A DNA stretch of 64,000 bases from Mycolicibacterium diernhoferi (GTDB taxonomy: Bacteria; Actinomycetota; Actinomycetes; Mycobacteriales; Mycobacteriaceae). Where the stretch lies: contig NZ_CP080332.1 of NCBI RefSeq assembly GCF_019456655.1, positions 1,922,001-1,986,000 of the forward strand, in the 5' to 3' direction. The notes beneath the pieces are model-generated. The model did not search any database. It saw only the letters and a program-made list of their open reading frames with translations, and was not told where the DNA came from. Both the position numbers and the translations under genes were made by a program. Positions 36,857-47,100 of the stretch are shown here, piece after piece (within the stretch, counting starts at the first letter, position 1; each line of letters starts with the position of its first letter).

Positions 36857-37636
36857 ATGATCGACGACCTCGGAATCGATGAGTGGTATCTCGAAAGTAA
36901 CCAGCGGGGACACTGGCTTGCGTTCAACGCCAGCCTGTTTGATGCAGAGGAACTCGTTGAGGTATTGGACGCGACAAGCCTCGGGGTGAAGGCGTGGGGA
37001 GAGAGCTTCCGTCCTGCGGCTGACGGAGTCCGCTACGACTGGTACATCCTGCTCAAGTCCAAGTGCATGCGTGATGAATGCTTGCGGCTACTCGGTGGCT
37101 TGCTCGATCGGCGTCGCGAAGAACCTACGAACGAGATTGTTCAGGACCCGCCCCGCGCGGGGAAAAGCCTCTGGCAACGGGTGGTATCGGTGCTCCCGTG
37201 GGTTCACGACAAGCAAGGGGACTCATCGGCTCCCAGCGAGGCGCGTCCAACGCGATCGGTGTTCAATGATCTGGCTGGTAACCGTATAACTCGTACGGTC
37301 CACGAGCTACATGTCACGTTCGATACAGGTTCGTGGCCGTCGAACGGGGTTCTTAGGGAGCTGGGATACAAGGTTGGACAGAACGGGCTAGGTCCGGTCG
37401 AACGGCGGCGAATACTGCGGACTGCCTATGCGGTCACCCTCACTGGGGTATCGAAGGAAACCCGGTCCTACATAGCTGAGTGGGGCGAGCCCAACAGCCA
37501 GCAGCGGGCCGACAAAATCGAACGGTGCCTATCGAACTTCGCCGAGGTTGCTCGCCGACGAAGTGCTGACATGTCAGAGGCGATCGCGGATTGGGAAGAC
37601 GACCTAGACTGGTTCAGACGAGAAGGCGCTAGATAG
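36857..37636 (+). CDS. Unknown protein, defence-island associated
   Basis: 259 residues, not recognised. Residues 1-90 look like a small alpha/beta domain (WYLESNQRGHWLAFNASLFD). A charged linker of about 50 residues follows, then a helical C-terminal domain: LRELGYKVGQNGLGPVERRR, ILRTAYAVTL, and WGEPNSQQRADKIERCLSNF to DWEDDLDWFRREG. Codon use is less GC-biased than that of the helicase before it. It follows that helicase by 49 bp on the same strand and converges on the giant SNF2 gene (37 bp between stops), so it could belong to either. Confidence 0.6.
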   Translation: MIDDLGIDEWYLESNQRGHWLAFNASLFDAEELVEVLDATSLGVKAWGESFRPAADGVRYDWYILLKSKCMRDECLRLLGGLLDRRREEPTNEIVQDPPRAGKSLWQRVVSVLPWVHDKQGDSSAPSEARPTRSVFNDLAGNRITRTVHELHVTFDTGSWPSNGVLRELGYKVGQNGLGPVERRRILRTAYAVTLTGVSKETRSYIAEWGEPNSQQRADKIERCLSNFAEVARRRSADMSEAIADWEDDLDWFRREGAR

Positions 37637-37673
37637 CTGATGTGCAACTCCCCGTCGACTTCAACAGAGGCCG

Positions 37674-40600
37674 TCAGTCCGCCGTGTCAAGCCGTCCGTC
37701 CAGGTACTCGTTCACAGACGGGTTCACTATCACCTGCTTCTCGCCATCGGCAACCTTGCGTGTCCAGTGATTCTTGGACCGCTCCACGACTACGGTGTGC
37801 TGAGCATCGGAGCCGATTAGCATGCGCCGCGTCGACAGTAGACGCCCGTGCTCGCGGGCTTCACCCCGTGTCGGCGGTCGCACTGCCGTGCATGCCGGGC
37901 ACAGCCACAGGTTGGCCTGCGGTTGACTCACGCAGCGCTTGCAGATGTTGACGGCGCATGCGTCGCACGCCACCGCCTTGTCGATGCAGACCGCACACGT
38001 CGCCCCGCCGCAGTAGTTACAAAACGCAAAGCCTGCGCCGAAGTGACCTTCTCGGTCGATTGCCCCTGAATCGAACAGGGAGCCCGTGCTGCCATTGACG
38101 CGGCGAGCCTCCATCTGCCCGGCTGCGAGCGTGCGTTCGTAGCGCCAATCGTGGCCGTCCTCGACGGTGACAAGTTGCTCGATATGCGCCCCGACCTCCA
38201 GCTGTGCCCACGCGGTTGTCGGCTGGAACGCCTGTGCAAGGTTGATGCGTAGCCGATCTGGAAGCTTTTCCAGTTGCGGCACCCGGGCGCTCGTTGGTGG
38301 GTTCCACGCCATATGCGCGTCCCCCGAGACATCGGCTCCAACCTGAGGGCCGGTGCTGATCGTGCCTATCGGATTCACGGTGACGGATGATCGCACTGCA
38401 TTGGTGACGGAGGAGAGCCGTACCTGTCGGGGGTCGGTGAACACGCTGACTGTGTCGGCATCTCCGAGGCCCAACCATCGTGACAAGGCGGTTGCTGTCG
38501 CGGCATTCTCGGATCTGTTGATTGCGTACCAGCTGGTTTGCCCAGCGATCCGGACCCCGAGCGCAGTCATGGAGGCCAGTTGGACGACCGCGGCTTCTGC
38601 CGTCGGAGCGCCGTTGCTCGATGCATATGCCCGCACGGCCGGGACCGGTTCCCAATCGTCACTGACCCACTGCGGTGTCGCCGTCGCCGCAACCCATCCC
38701 GCTGTGGTGTCCTCGGCGACCGAACGTTCAATTGTGGTCCTGCACAGTCCCTGCGAGGAGATGCAGATGTCGTAACCGAAGCGTTCCCAAAAAATGTCAA
38801 GGCCGGCGGTCAGCGGCGTTGACATGTTTGCGAATTCGTGTGCCAGTCGTCCAGGCGCGATGGACGCGGGTGTGGGTTCCTTTCTCGGCGAGGGGAACTC
38901 CGGTGCGATGATGGGGATCAGATCGCCCACGGGGTCGTTGAAAGATTGGGTACCAGAACCGGAGGCCTGTAGCTGCTCGACGGACCAGGCCGGACGGTAT
39001 GAGCGTTCGGTGCTGACGATGAACCGTGAGCCATCGCGGGGTTGTTCAGGCTCGACACTGTGAATCTTGGGCGTCACTTGAGCTTCGAGGATGCCGCTGG
39101 CGGCCAAGGCAAGCCGGTAAGCATTATCAATACTGTTCTTGTCGAACACCTTCCAGACGATGATCGAGTCGTTGCGGACGATCGCCTGCTCGACGGTTTC
39201 GCCGCGCTTGATGAGCACAACGCTGGCGTCGGCGTCGGATCCGATACGAACTTCGGCGCCCGACAGCACCAGCGACTGGGGCAGCGAGGCTCTTTGAGAA
39301 TCGGTTGCGGTGGCCAGATGCGCGCACGCAGGACAGGTTTCCTCGACGCGGCAGCTTCCGCACACCGTGCGGTCGCACATTGGGCAACAATTGACTTCGG
39401 GATCTCGTCCGCAATCTGAGCACGCGTGGTCTCTGCAGACGACGCATCGTTCAGCGGGTGCATCATGTTCGCTTGACAGACAACGCCGGCACACTGAGAC
39501 GTAACACCCGGGGCACGGTAGCGACGCCAAATGGTCCAGCTCATCACAGGACGGGCACGCCCAGGCACGACACGAGCCGCAGAGCGCAGCGGTGCCGCCG
39601 GGGTAAAAGTGGCCGTCGCGGCAGACACCGAAGTCGGTTTCCGGCGAACCCAACGGGCTCAGCGGTTGACCGTCAAAGGTCCGGTACGTGTGGACGGCGG
39701 TGCCATGCCCACGCCAATTTTCTTTGACTTCCAATCCGTTGCGCAGTGACGCGGTGAAGGGACGGCTCGTCTTGGTCAGCAGTGCTGTACTCAACCCCGT
39801 AGGTAATGGGCGAGTCGTCTTTGCGATTGCGTGGTTCGGGCGGACGCCAAGCGCGGCCAATGACTCATCGTTGGCTGACTCCAGCTCGAAACCGGATTCC
39901 AAGTCGACAAGTTCCGCGACGGTGCGAATCTCACGTTCAACAAGAGTGCACTCGCTCGGCGAAGGGAACGGCGCAGTGATGGTGGTTATTTCGTGGATGC
40001 GCTTGCCGATTTTGCCGCCCGGCATTCGGATCGAGTTGAGATAGTCGAAGCCGGCGATCTGGAATGCAAGGTTCCTGCCGGCCGGGCATGCGGTCCACGT
40101 ATCGGGTTGTGGCTGCCCGTCCGTCGATACAAAGACAAGTACTGCCTCATTTCGAGATTGAAGCGAAATCTGTGTCCCATCGAGGGCGGCGTTGCCGATT
40201 ATCGGACTATCGCCGGCTGGGCTCGTCCACTGCATCGGTTCGAACTGGCGATCGGCAACGGAGATGCTGCCGTCGTCGCATACCGTGGACACCTCTTTGG
40301 CGAGACCATCCGCTTCCAGATATAGATCCGTGAAGCTGGCGCGACGGGTGACCATCACCATGGGCGGGGCCGGGGGTGTTTCCTCCGATCGGAGCTTCTG
40401 CAGCAGCTTCCCTATGCTCATTGCGCGTTCAGGCACGACGTTCGCCTCGTCGTGCAGCGGAACGTCGGCGATCGCTGCCGAATCGATGGCGGAACCGCTC
40501 GTCGCGGCAATGCTGAGCTCTGTCGCAACCGCTGATGCTGATTTCAGTTTGGCCCGGGTGTCGTCCTGTAGATCGCGACGCCCGATGAGATTTCGCAGTG

Positions 40601-43600
40601 TGACACCGCAGTCCAGCGGCAGGCCATTGCTCACGGCGTACGACCGCATCCGCTTCCGGTGCGGATCATCGGCATCCTTATCGCGCACCAGAGTGTGCGA
40701 CTGTCCGTCCGGCCGATGCAGTTCAGCAACACGGTCGCCGACCAGCAGGGTCGTTCCGCCATTCAGGCGCCAGGCGAGCGCGAATTCGTTGTCCAACTCG
40801 GGTACCCGCTGCGGGAACGCGCAACCGCGGCACAACCCGCCGCCATCCGCGCGGCAGGCGCCACAGCTGGCCAGTCCGCAGATCGGGCAGTCGGCGAACA
40901 CGGCATCCTCACCGCAGGCCCCGCAGAGGACGTGATCGCAGGACTCGCAGTACTGCGTCTCCGCTTCGCTGACACAGTGCGAGTCCGAGCACAATGCCAG
41001 GACTTCGATCGGGTCCCCGGATGCGTCGCTCACGAAAAGTGGCGGCTCCGAATCCTCCCACGGATAGGTCAACGTGGCTTCGGCACCGTTTGGGCCTGCC
41101 CAAACCTCCTCGACCAACCAGTCATCCTCATCGAGGGTGAGTGCGAGGATCTTCGCCCGCGCACGCACGTCCGGAACCCGGCTGAGGCGCTTCTCTTCTG
41201 AACTCAACGCGCGCTGCAGCCGGACACTGTCCTCGTAGGAGGCCTCGTCGATCTGTGCCGAATACCCGGTGCGGATACGCTGCAGTTCCGCCGCCTGGTC
41301 CGCTTCCACCTTGTCCGCCAGGTCGCGGCGGAGTCTCTCCAACTGACCGGTCGCGGCCTTCTCGAACGCAGCGATGACCTCCGACGGGGTGCCGAACGCC
41401 GCCGGCAGTGTTTCACCATCCTGCAGCGGCCGGCGAGGCAGTCGAGTTTGGTGGTGGCCGTTGATATCCGCGGTCAGCAGGTGCTCGGTTGTTTCACTCT
41501 CGCCCACTGCAGCACGGAACGTTGCCTGCCCGCTCCACGAGCCCGAGGGGACAAGGTGTCGGCGGAGCAGCGTGACATTGTCGGCCCGTTCGAGCGGGCT
41601 GTCGCCGATGTCGTCGGGCACCACCGGCACGGTTGCGTGCATATCGCCGCGCATACGGAGCAGGCCGAGGATCTCGTCGAATACCGGTGAGCCAACCGCG
41701 CACAGCTCGGCATCCGGATGGTGCTCCATGCCGATGCGGTCGAACGCGAGGTGCATCAGCGTTCGGCCATCGAGTTCCTGTTCGTACTCCTCGTCGAACT
41801 GTGCCGTGATGAACGCTCCGTCACCCTCCCCGGTGTCGTGGAGTAAATCTGCGCCCAGGGCTTTGAGGACGTTGCGCGTCCAGGTTTGCACCCGACGTTG
41901 CCGCATGCGTGCGCGCTCGCTTACTTCGGGGGCCAGTTCGGTGGCTCCGGCCTTGGACAGGCCTTTGCGATGTTCGAACGCCGAGGCCATCCAGTTGCTC
42001 AGCCCGCTGTCGGCAGCGATGAGCGTGGATGCGCTCTCGCGGGCCTGCGCGAGCTCGGTACCGAGTTGACCGAGCAGGTTCTGCATCTTCTTGTCGTTGT
42101 CCGAGAAGAGCGCTTCGAGGATCCGGGATTCGAAGCTGGCGGATTTCGAATCGTCGAGTTCACCGAGGATCGTGGTGACCTGCCCGAACAGAAGCTCGAA
42201 CATCCGTAGCTTCTCGGCGAGCAGCCGATACACGCTTTCGTCGATGGTGCCCTGCGCATACAGGTTGGCGATGAACACCTCGTCCTTGGGCTGAGTGAGG
42301 CGGTCGACGCGCCCGATCCGCTGCTCGATTCGCATCGGATTCCAGGGCAGGTCGAAGTTGAGGACGCAGTTACAGAACTGCAGGTTCTGACCTTCTGCGC
42401 CTGCGTCGGTGGAGATCATCACCGGGGCTTCGCCCGACCGGAACGCGGCGATGGTAGCGGCGCGTTCACCGGCAGACATCGATCCGTGGAACGAGCGCGC
42501 GGTGATTCCCTCGACCTCCATCCGGCGGAGGAGACCGGTCACGGTGTCGGTGTGCTGGGTGAAGACCAGTACCCGACCATGCTCTTTGAGCCACTTGTGG
42601 GTGATCTCGATCGCGGTGTTCTCACGTGCGGACTTCTCGATATCCATCGCAAGGTGGCCGACTTCTGTGAGCACCGCCCGCACCTTCGGGTCGGGATGTC
42701 TCTCGGCCATCCTCAGCGCGGTGGTCCCCATCGAGAACGGGCTGGCCGTGAGCCGGAGTGCCAGGCTCCGCCGACGCATCGCGTCCCCGGGGTCGGTCAT
42801 GACACTGCGCAGTAGCTTCGTACACAGCGCGTAGAGCTCACGCTCGCGCGGGCCGAGCGTCACAGGCACGTCCACGGCGCGGCGGGTGACACGGTCGACA
42901 CCGGCCTGAGCGCGGGTCGTGCGGATCATTGCGCTGCTGATGAGACGACGCAGTGCCGCAGGATCATTCGGAGTACGCGGGTCGTATCCCTGCATGAACT
43001 GCCGCTTGAATTGCTGTACGGAGGTGAAGGTGCCCGGACGCAGCAGCTCGACCAGCCGGTAGAGCTCGAGCAAGTCGTTCTGAACCGGGGTCGCGGTGAG
43101 GAAAAGGGCATACCGACACGCGGTGGTCAGGGCGGTGATGAATTCGCGGGTCTTCCGAGCGCCGGCACCGGCGGCACGGTGCGCCTCGTCGACAATGACG
43201 ATGTCCCAGGGTTCCGCGGTCAGCTTCGGGGCCGAATTGCGTCCGAGCTGCAGGCTCATGATCAGCTTGTCTTGTTTGTGTACGTCGGTACCGCGAAGGG
43301 CGACGTCGAAGTTCAGGTCGAACTTCTGGTGCATCTCCTCGCGCCACTGCTCGCGTAGGGGAGCGGGGCACAGGATGAGCACGCGTTTTGCCAAACCCCG
43401 CAGGGTCAGTTCCTTGACGGCCAGGCCGGCTTCGATGGTCTTACCGAGGCCGACCTCATCGGCGAGTACGGCGCGCCCGCGCAAGCGTGACAACGCATGT
43501 CGCGCGACGGCCTCCTGGTGTGGCATCCGGTCGACATTGGCGACGTCGACGGCGAGCAGTTCTTCGAAATCGTCGAGCGTGGCCAGTTCTTCGCCTTGCA

Positions 43601-44108
43601 GTCGCAGCTCGACCAGTTCGAGATCGTCGAAGCCGGCGGCCTTGAGTTGCTCGCCGAGCAGTACGCGGGCGTCCTTGAGAAACCCGATCGCTTTGCTCGC
43701 GCCGGCTGACCAGTCATACTCGTTGTCGGCGTGGAACTGACGGTCGACGGTCCGACGTCGCGCAACCTTCGCAGCCACGGTCTTGTTGTGGATCGGCGGG
43801 GTTGGTGGCGACTTGTAGATGGTGACCATCTCGGCGCCTGGGGGCAGTATGGACAGGCGGTAGACACCGTCGACCAGGCGAAGGCGGAGCAGCCCACCGT
43901 CTTGGCCGTAGTCCTGCAACCGTTCGGTGAGGATGTCCCCGGCCAGCTGCCTGCTCTTGCCGCTCCATTGGGCGAAGAAAGGGTCACCGTCCAGTTCGAG
44001 GGCGAGCGTGGTGCTGTGCTGGGGCAGCGCCAATGCCTCACGTTCCCGTTCGGTGAGCGAAAGCTCCCCCGACTCCAACAGCTGGTGGGTGATCCGCTTC
44101 TCAATCAT
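37674..44108 (-). CDS. Giant SNF2/RapA-type helicase with three zinc-ribbon clusters
   Basis: 2144 residues. About 190-640 is a SNF2-family ATPase: DEVGLGKTIEAGLAVKEL (Walker A about 219), VIVDEAHR (about 304), FLTATPVQNDLLELYRL, VFTQHTDTVTGLLRR, STDAGAEGQNLQ and QRIGRVDRLTQ (about 600). About 650-1030 is helical. Three Cys-rich clusters follow near 1037-1096 (YCESCDHVLCGACG), 1493-1594 (LCGSCRAWACPSC; SDCGRDPEVNCCPMCD) and 2030-2071 (FCNYCGGATCAVC). Each is followed by a short beta module (e.g. AEVRIGSDADASVVLIKRG; RRMLIGSDAQHTVVVERS). The ATG overlaps the upstream gene's stop by 8 bp (ATGATTGA). A dsDNA translocase in a two-gene operon with DnaQ-DinG-RecQ; far longer than usual RapA/DrmD proteins. 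Confidence 0.85.
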   Translation of the reverse strand: MIEKRITHQLLESGELSLTEREREALALPQHSTTLALELDGDPFFAQWSGKSRQLAGDILTERLQDYGQDGGLLRLRLVDGVYRLSILPPGAEMVTIYKSPPTPPIHNKTVAAKVARRRTVDRQFHADNEYDWSAGASKAIGFLKDARVLLGEQLKAAGFDDLELVELRLQGEELATLDDFEELLAVDVANVDRMPHQEAVARHALSRLRGRAVLADEVGLGKTIEAGLAVKELTLRGLAKRVLILCPAPLREQWREEMHQKFDLNFDVALRGTDVHKQDKLIMSLQLGRNSAPKLTAEPWDIVIVDEAHRAAGAGARKTREFITALTTACRYALFLTATPVQNDLLELYRLVELLRPGTFTSVQQFKRQFMQGYDPRTPNDPAALRRLISSAMIRTTRAQAGVDRVTRRAVDVPVTLGPRERELYALCTKLLRSVMTDPGDAMRRRSLALRLTASPFSMGTTALRMAERHPDPKVRAVLTEVGHLAMDIEKSARENTAIEITHKWLKEHGRVLVFTQHTDTVTGLLRRMEVEGITARSFHGSMSAGERAATIAAFRSGEAPVMISTDAGAEGQNLQFCNCVLNFDLPWNPMRIEQRIGRVDRLTQPKDEVFIANLYAQGTIDESVYRLLAEKLRMFELLFGQVTTILGELDDSKSASFESRILEALFSDNDKKMQNLLGQLGTELAQARESASTLIAADSGLSNWMASAFEHRKGLSKAGATELAPEVSERARMRQRRVQTWTRNVLKALGADLLHDTGEGDGAFITAQFDEEYEQELDGRTLMHLAFDRIGMEHHPDAELCAVGSPVFDEILGLLRMRGDMHATVPVVPDDIGDSPLERADNVTLLRRHLVPSGSWSGQATFRAAVGESETTEHLLTADINGHHQTRLPRRPLQDGETLPAAFGTPSEVIAAFEKAATGQLERLRRDLADKVEADQAAELQRIRTGYSAQIDEASYEDSVRLQRALSSEEKRLSRVPDVRARAKILALTLDEDDWLVEEVWAGPNGAEATLTYPWEDSEPPLFVSDASGDPIEVLALCSDSHCVSEAETQYCESCDHVLCGACGEDAVFADCPICGLASCGACRADGGGLCRGCAFPQRVPELDNEFALAWRLNGGTTLLVGDRVAELHRPDGQSHTLVRDKDADDPHRKRMRSYAVSNGLPLDCGVTLRNLIGRRDLQDDTRAKLKSASAVATELSIAATSGSAIDSAAIADVPLHDEANVVPERAMSIGKLLQKLRSEETPPAPPMVMVTRRASFTDLYLEADGLAKEVSTVCDDGSISVADRQFEPMQWTSPAGDSPIIGNAALDGTQISLQSRNEAVLVFVSTDGQPQPDTWTACPAGRNLAFQIAGFDYLNSIRMPGGKIGKRIHEITTITAPFPSPSECTLVEREIRTVAELVDLESGFELESANDESLAALGVRPNHAIAKTTRPLPTGLSTALLTKTSRPFTASLRNGLEVKENWRGHGTAVHTYRTFDGQPLSPLGSPETDFGVCRDGHFYPGGTAALCGSCRAWACPSCDELDHLASLPCPGCYVSVCRRCLSSEHDAPAERCVVCRDHACSDCGRDPEVNCCPMCDRTVCGSCRVEETCPACAHLATATDSQRASLPQSLVLSGAEVRIGSDADASVVLIKRGETVEQAIVRNDSIIVWKVFDKNSIDNAYRLALAASGILEAQVTPKIHSVEPEQPRDGSRFIVSTERSYRPAWSVEQLQASGSGTQSFNDPVGDLIPIIAPEFPSPRKEPTPASIAPGRLAHEFANMSTPLTAGLDIFWERFGYDICISSQGLCRTTIERSVAEDTTAGWVAATATPQWVSDDWEPVPAVRAYASSNGAPTAEAAVVQLASMTALGVRIAGQTSWYAINRSENAATATALSRWLGLGDADTVSVFTDPRQVRLSSVTNAVRSSVTVNPIGTISTGPQVGADVSGDAHMAWNPPTSARVPQLEKLPDRLRINLAQAFQPTTAWAQLEVGAHIEQLVTVEDGHDWRYERTLAAGQMEARRVNGSTGSLFDSGAIDREGHFGAGFAFCNYCGGATCAVCIDKAVACDACAVNICKRCVSQPQANLWLCPACTAVRPPTRGEAREHGRLLSTRRMLIGSDAQHTVVVERSKNHWTRKVADGEKQVIVNPSVNEYLDGRLDTAD

Positions 44109-47100
44109 CCTGTGTCACCGTGATTCCGAGTGTTTGGGCGCCGCGAGGGGTCAAGACGAGACTCTGATAAGGCGTGCGGGTCGACTCCCGTTCCACGGTG
44201 CGCCGATCGATGAAGCCTTCGGCGAGAAGTTTCTCCACCGCGGTATTCCACCGTTTCTCCCCATTGCGCACATGGCGGAGAGCCCCGAACTGGGGGCAAC
44301 TGAGGACGCCCGCGCCGAGCGGTCTGCCCTCGCCGAGCGATTCCAGACCGAGCACGGCGGCACGCAGGCTGGCCTCACCGTAAGCACCCTTCTTGAAGGC
44401 CGATGCCCACCCCACCGCCTGGAGGACGGTCAGTTCGGCGTTCACAAGGAGTTCCGGGTCGGGGACCATGTGGTCGGGTAGCGCCGCCCACGGTGGGGAC
44501 TCGTCGTTGCAGCGGTCGCAGGTGACGATGTCCCGGCTCGTGCAGTCGGCGACGGTGTCACCGAAATGCTCGCCGATGGCGATCCGGCGACACGACGAGG
44601 CCTGTTCGGCGTAGTCGATCATTGCCTGCAGGCGGCGTTGTTGCCACTGCTTCCAGCGTGTGGACTCGCGTTCGAGTGCGTCCCGCGGCGCGAGGTGGGA
44701 GAGCAAACGGACCCTGCGGAGCCGGCGGGAGCTGGAGAACGTGACGAACCGGTCCAGGGACCAGTCGATCAGTTTCTGCTCCAGTTCGTCGGGGTCGTAG
44801 CCGCGTTCATCACGGAGCTGGTGGAAGTCGATCTGGACGCGGACATTGGGGCGTGCTCGGTTCGCCTTGTAGAACAACTCCCGGAACAGACGGCGTTCGT
44901 CCTCGTCGGTCGGTTCGCGGAATCCGACGTCCACCGTCCCGCGGGCCGAGCAGTCCAGCCCGAGTTTCAGCGCGCCGACTCGCTCGAGCTGGGCCAGGTG
45001 CACATTGACCTCGTCGTCGTCGATGCCGAGTTTGTCCGCCAACTCATCGACGTCGAATACTCGACTGTCACCGCGCTCGGGACATGTCCACAGCAGCGTC
45101 AGCAACTGCTGGGTGATCTGCGCGTCGGCCTTCGACTCGTGCGAATTGATCAACCGGCGACGTCGGGCGATATCGCCGCGGGTGTAGAAGAGCACGCAAT
45201 CGCCGGTGACATCGGGAGCACGTGCGGCACGGCCGGCTTCCTGGGCGTATCCATCCAACGAGTCCGGGAGGTCGTAGTGGACCACCCAGGCGATGTTGGG
45301 TTTGTTGATGCCCATGCCGAACGCTTTGGTGGCCACGATGATTCGGGTCGTGTCAGAGTCGAAGTCTTCCTGGACGGCGTCGCGTTGTTCGGGGACCATA
45401 CCGGCGTGATAGGCGCGAGCAGCGTGCCCGGCGCGACGCAGCATTGCCGCGATCTCCTCGGCGAGTGCACGTTTGGTGACGTACACGATGCCGGGCTTCT
45501 TCTCGGACCAGGTGACGAACCGGAGCAGCTCTCGGACCCTGTCCCGCTCGTCGACGCATCGATGGACGCGGAAACGAAGGTTGGGGCGGTCGCTGGGCTC
45601 CCGCACGACGGCGGGGTCGAGCATGTCCATGGCCCCGACGATGTCGGTCTCCACTTCGGGCGTGGCCGTCGCGGTGAAACCGGCGCGGGGCGGGCGGGTG
45701 TCGAAGGTTGCCACCGATGCGGGTACCTGCCGGAACTCCGGTCGGAAGTCGTGCCCCCACACCGAAACGCAGTGTGCCTCGTCGACCACGACACGGTTGA
45801 GCTGCTGGCGCCCCAAAGCCCCGCGGAGCACCGGGTCTCGGGCCAGCCGTTCCGGGGAGACGTACAGCAGCCGGACGTGCCCACTGGCGGTGTCGCGCAG
45901 GATGTCTGTCTGCACCACCCGCGACGTGGTGCCGGTGATGCCCTGGACCGGACGGATGCCGCGCCGGCCACGCAGGTCGTTGACCTGATCCTTGATCAGT
46001 GCGATAAGGGGAGACACGACCACCGTGGCGCGAGCCTGCGGGGCGAGCAGTGCCGGTAGCTGGAAGCACAAGGACTTGCCGAACCCCGTGGGCAGCACGG
46101 CCATCACGTCCTGGCCATCGATGATCGCGCGCATCACTTCGAGCTGTTTGGGGTGAAGGTCGGTGATGCCGAACAGTTTCTCTGCAGCTTCGATGAGCTT
46201 CGCGGTCGGATCCTCACCTTCGAGGAGCCGCAGGTTCTCCAGCAGTTGACTGACGTCGTCGCGGCCGAAGGAGATCGCCGTGCTGAGGTCGGGTGCTGTG
46301 CCGGTGACGAATTCGATGGCCGTCGTCCACGCATCGTCGCGATCGATGGCCTCATGGATTGCTGGCCCGGGCAGCGACCCCAGTAGTACCCGCTGTGCCT
46401 GTGTCGGTGAGTGCAGCCGGCGGTCGCAGATCAGTGCGGCGCCGATATCGTTCTCGGAGCGGATGAGCCGACCGAAGCCCTGAGTGAACTGCATGGCGGT
46501 CATCGGCAGAACGTACTCAAGAAACGGGTCACCGCCGCGTTCGGCGATGGCGCGCTGGCGTGCCGACACGAGCGGATCGTCGGGATGCGGGTACGGGGGC
46601 TTCTCGATGAACAGGTAGGACAGGGTCTCGCCGGGGGCGTCGAAGCCCTCCCAATACGATTTGAGCCCGTAGAGCACGGTGCCCGGCTCGGAATTGAACC
46701 GATGTGAGATCTGCGACCGGCCGTGTTCACCCTGGACGAGAAGCTCGACTCCGCGTTCAGCAAGTTCGGCAGCCTTCGCGCGGACGCCGTCGGCGACGAT
46801 CTCCATTCGGGTCCGCGCGGCGAACAGGATCAGTGTTTTGCCGCCGGAAAGGCTGAGGAACCCGGCCTGGTCTGCGGCCATCTCCTCACAGAACTCCCGC
46901 TCGTTGACCGGGATGGGGATCGGTAAGTGGTTGGTGAGGACCACCTTTGACTGTTTCGCGTAGTCGAACGGCGACTGCAGACGTAGGCCGCGGAAGCCGC
47001 CATCGGCCGCTGTGGGATCGATCTCGATCCCCAGGCGCGAGCTGAGGTAGTCGAAGCGCTGCTCGACGGTGAGGGTGGCCGAGCACAACACGGTCGAATG

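Noticed and set aside
37674-44108. Calling the giant SNF2 protein DrmD
   Set aside because: It shares the SNF2 motor but lacks the DrmD-type PGQVVEVRG lead and has zinc clusters; the real DrmD-like gene is at 60765.
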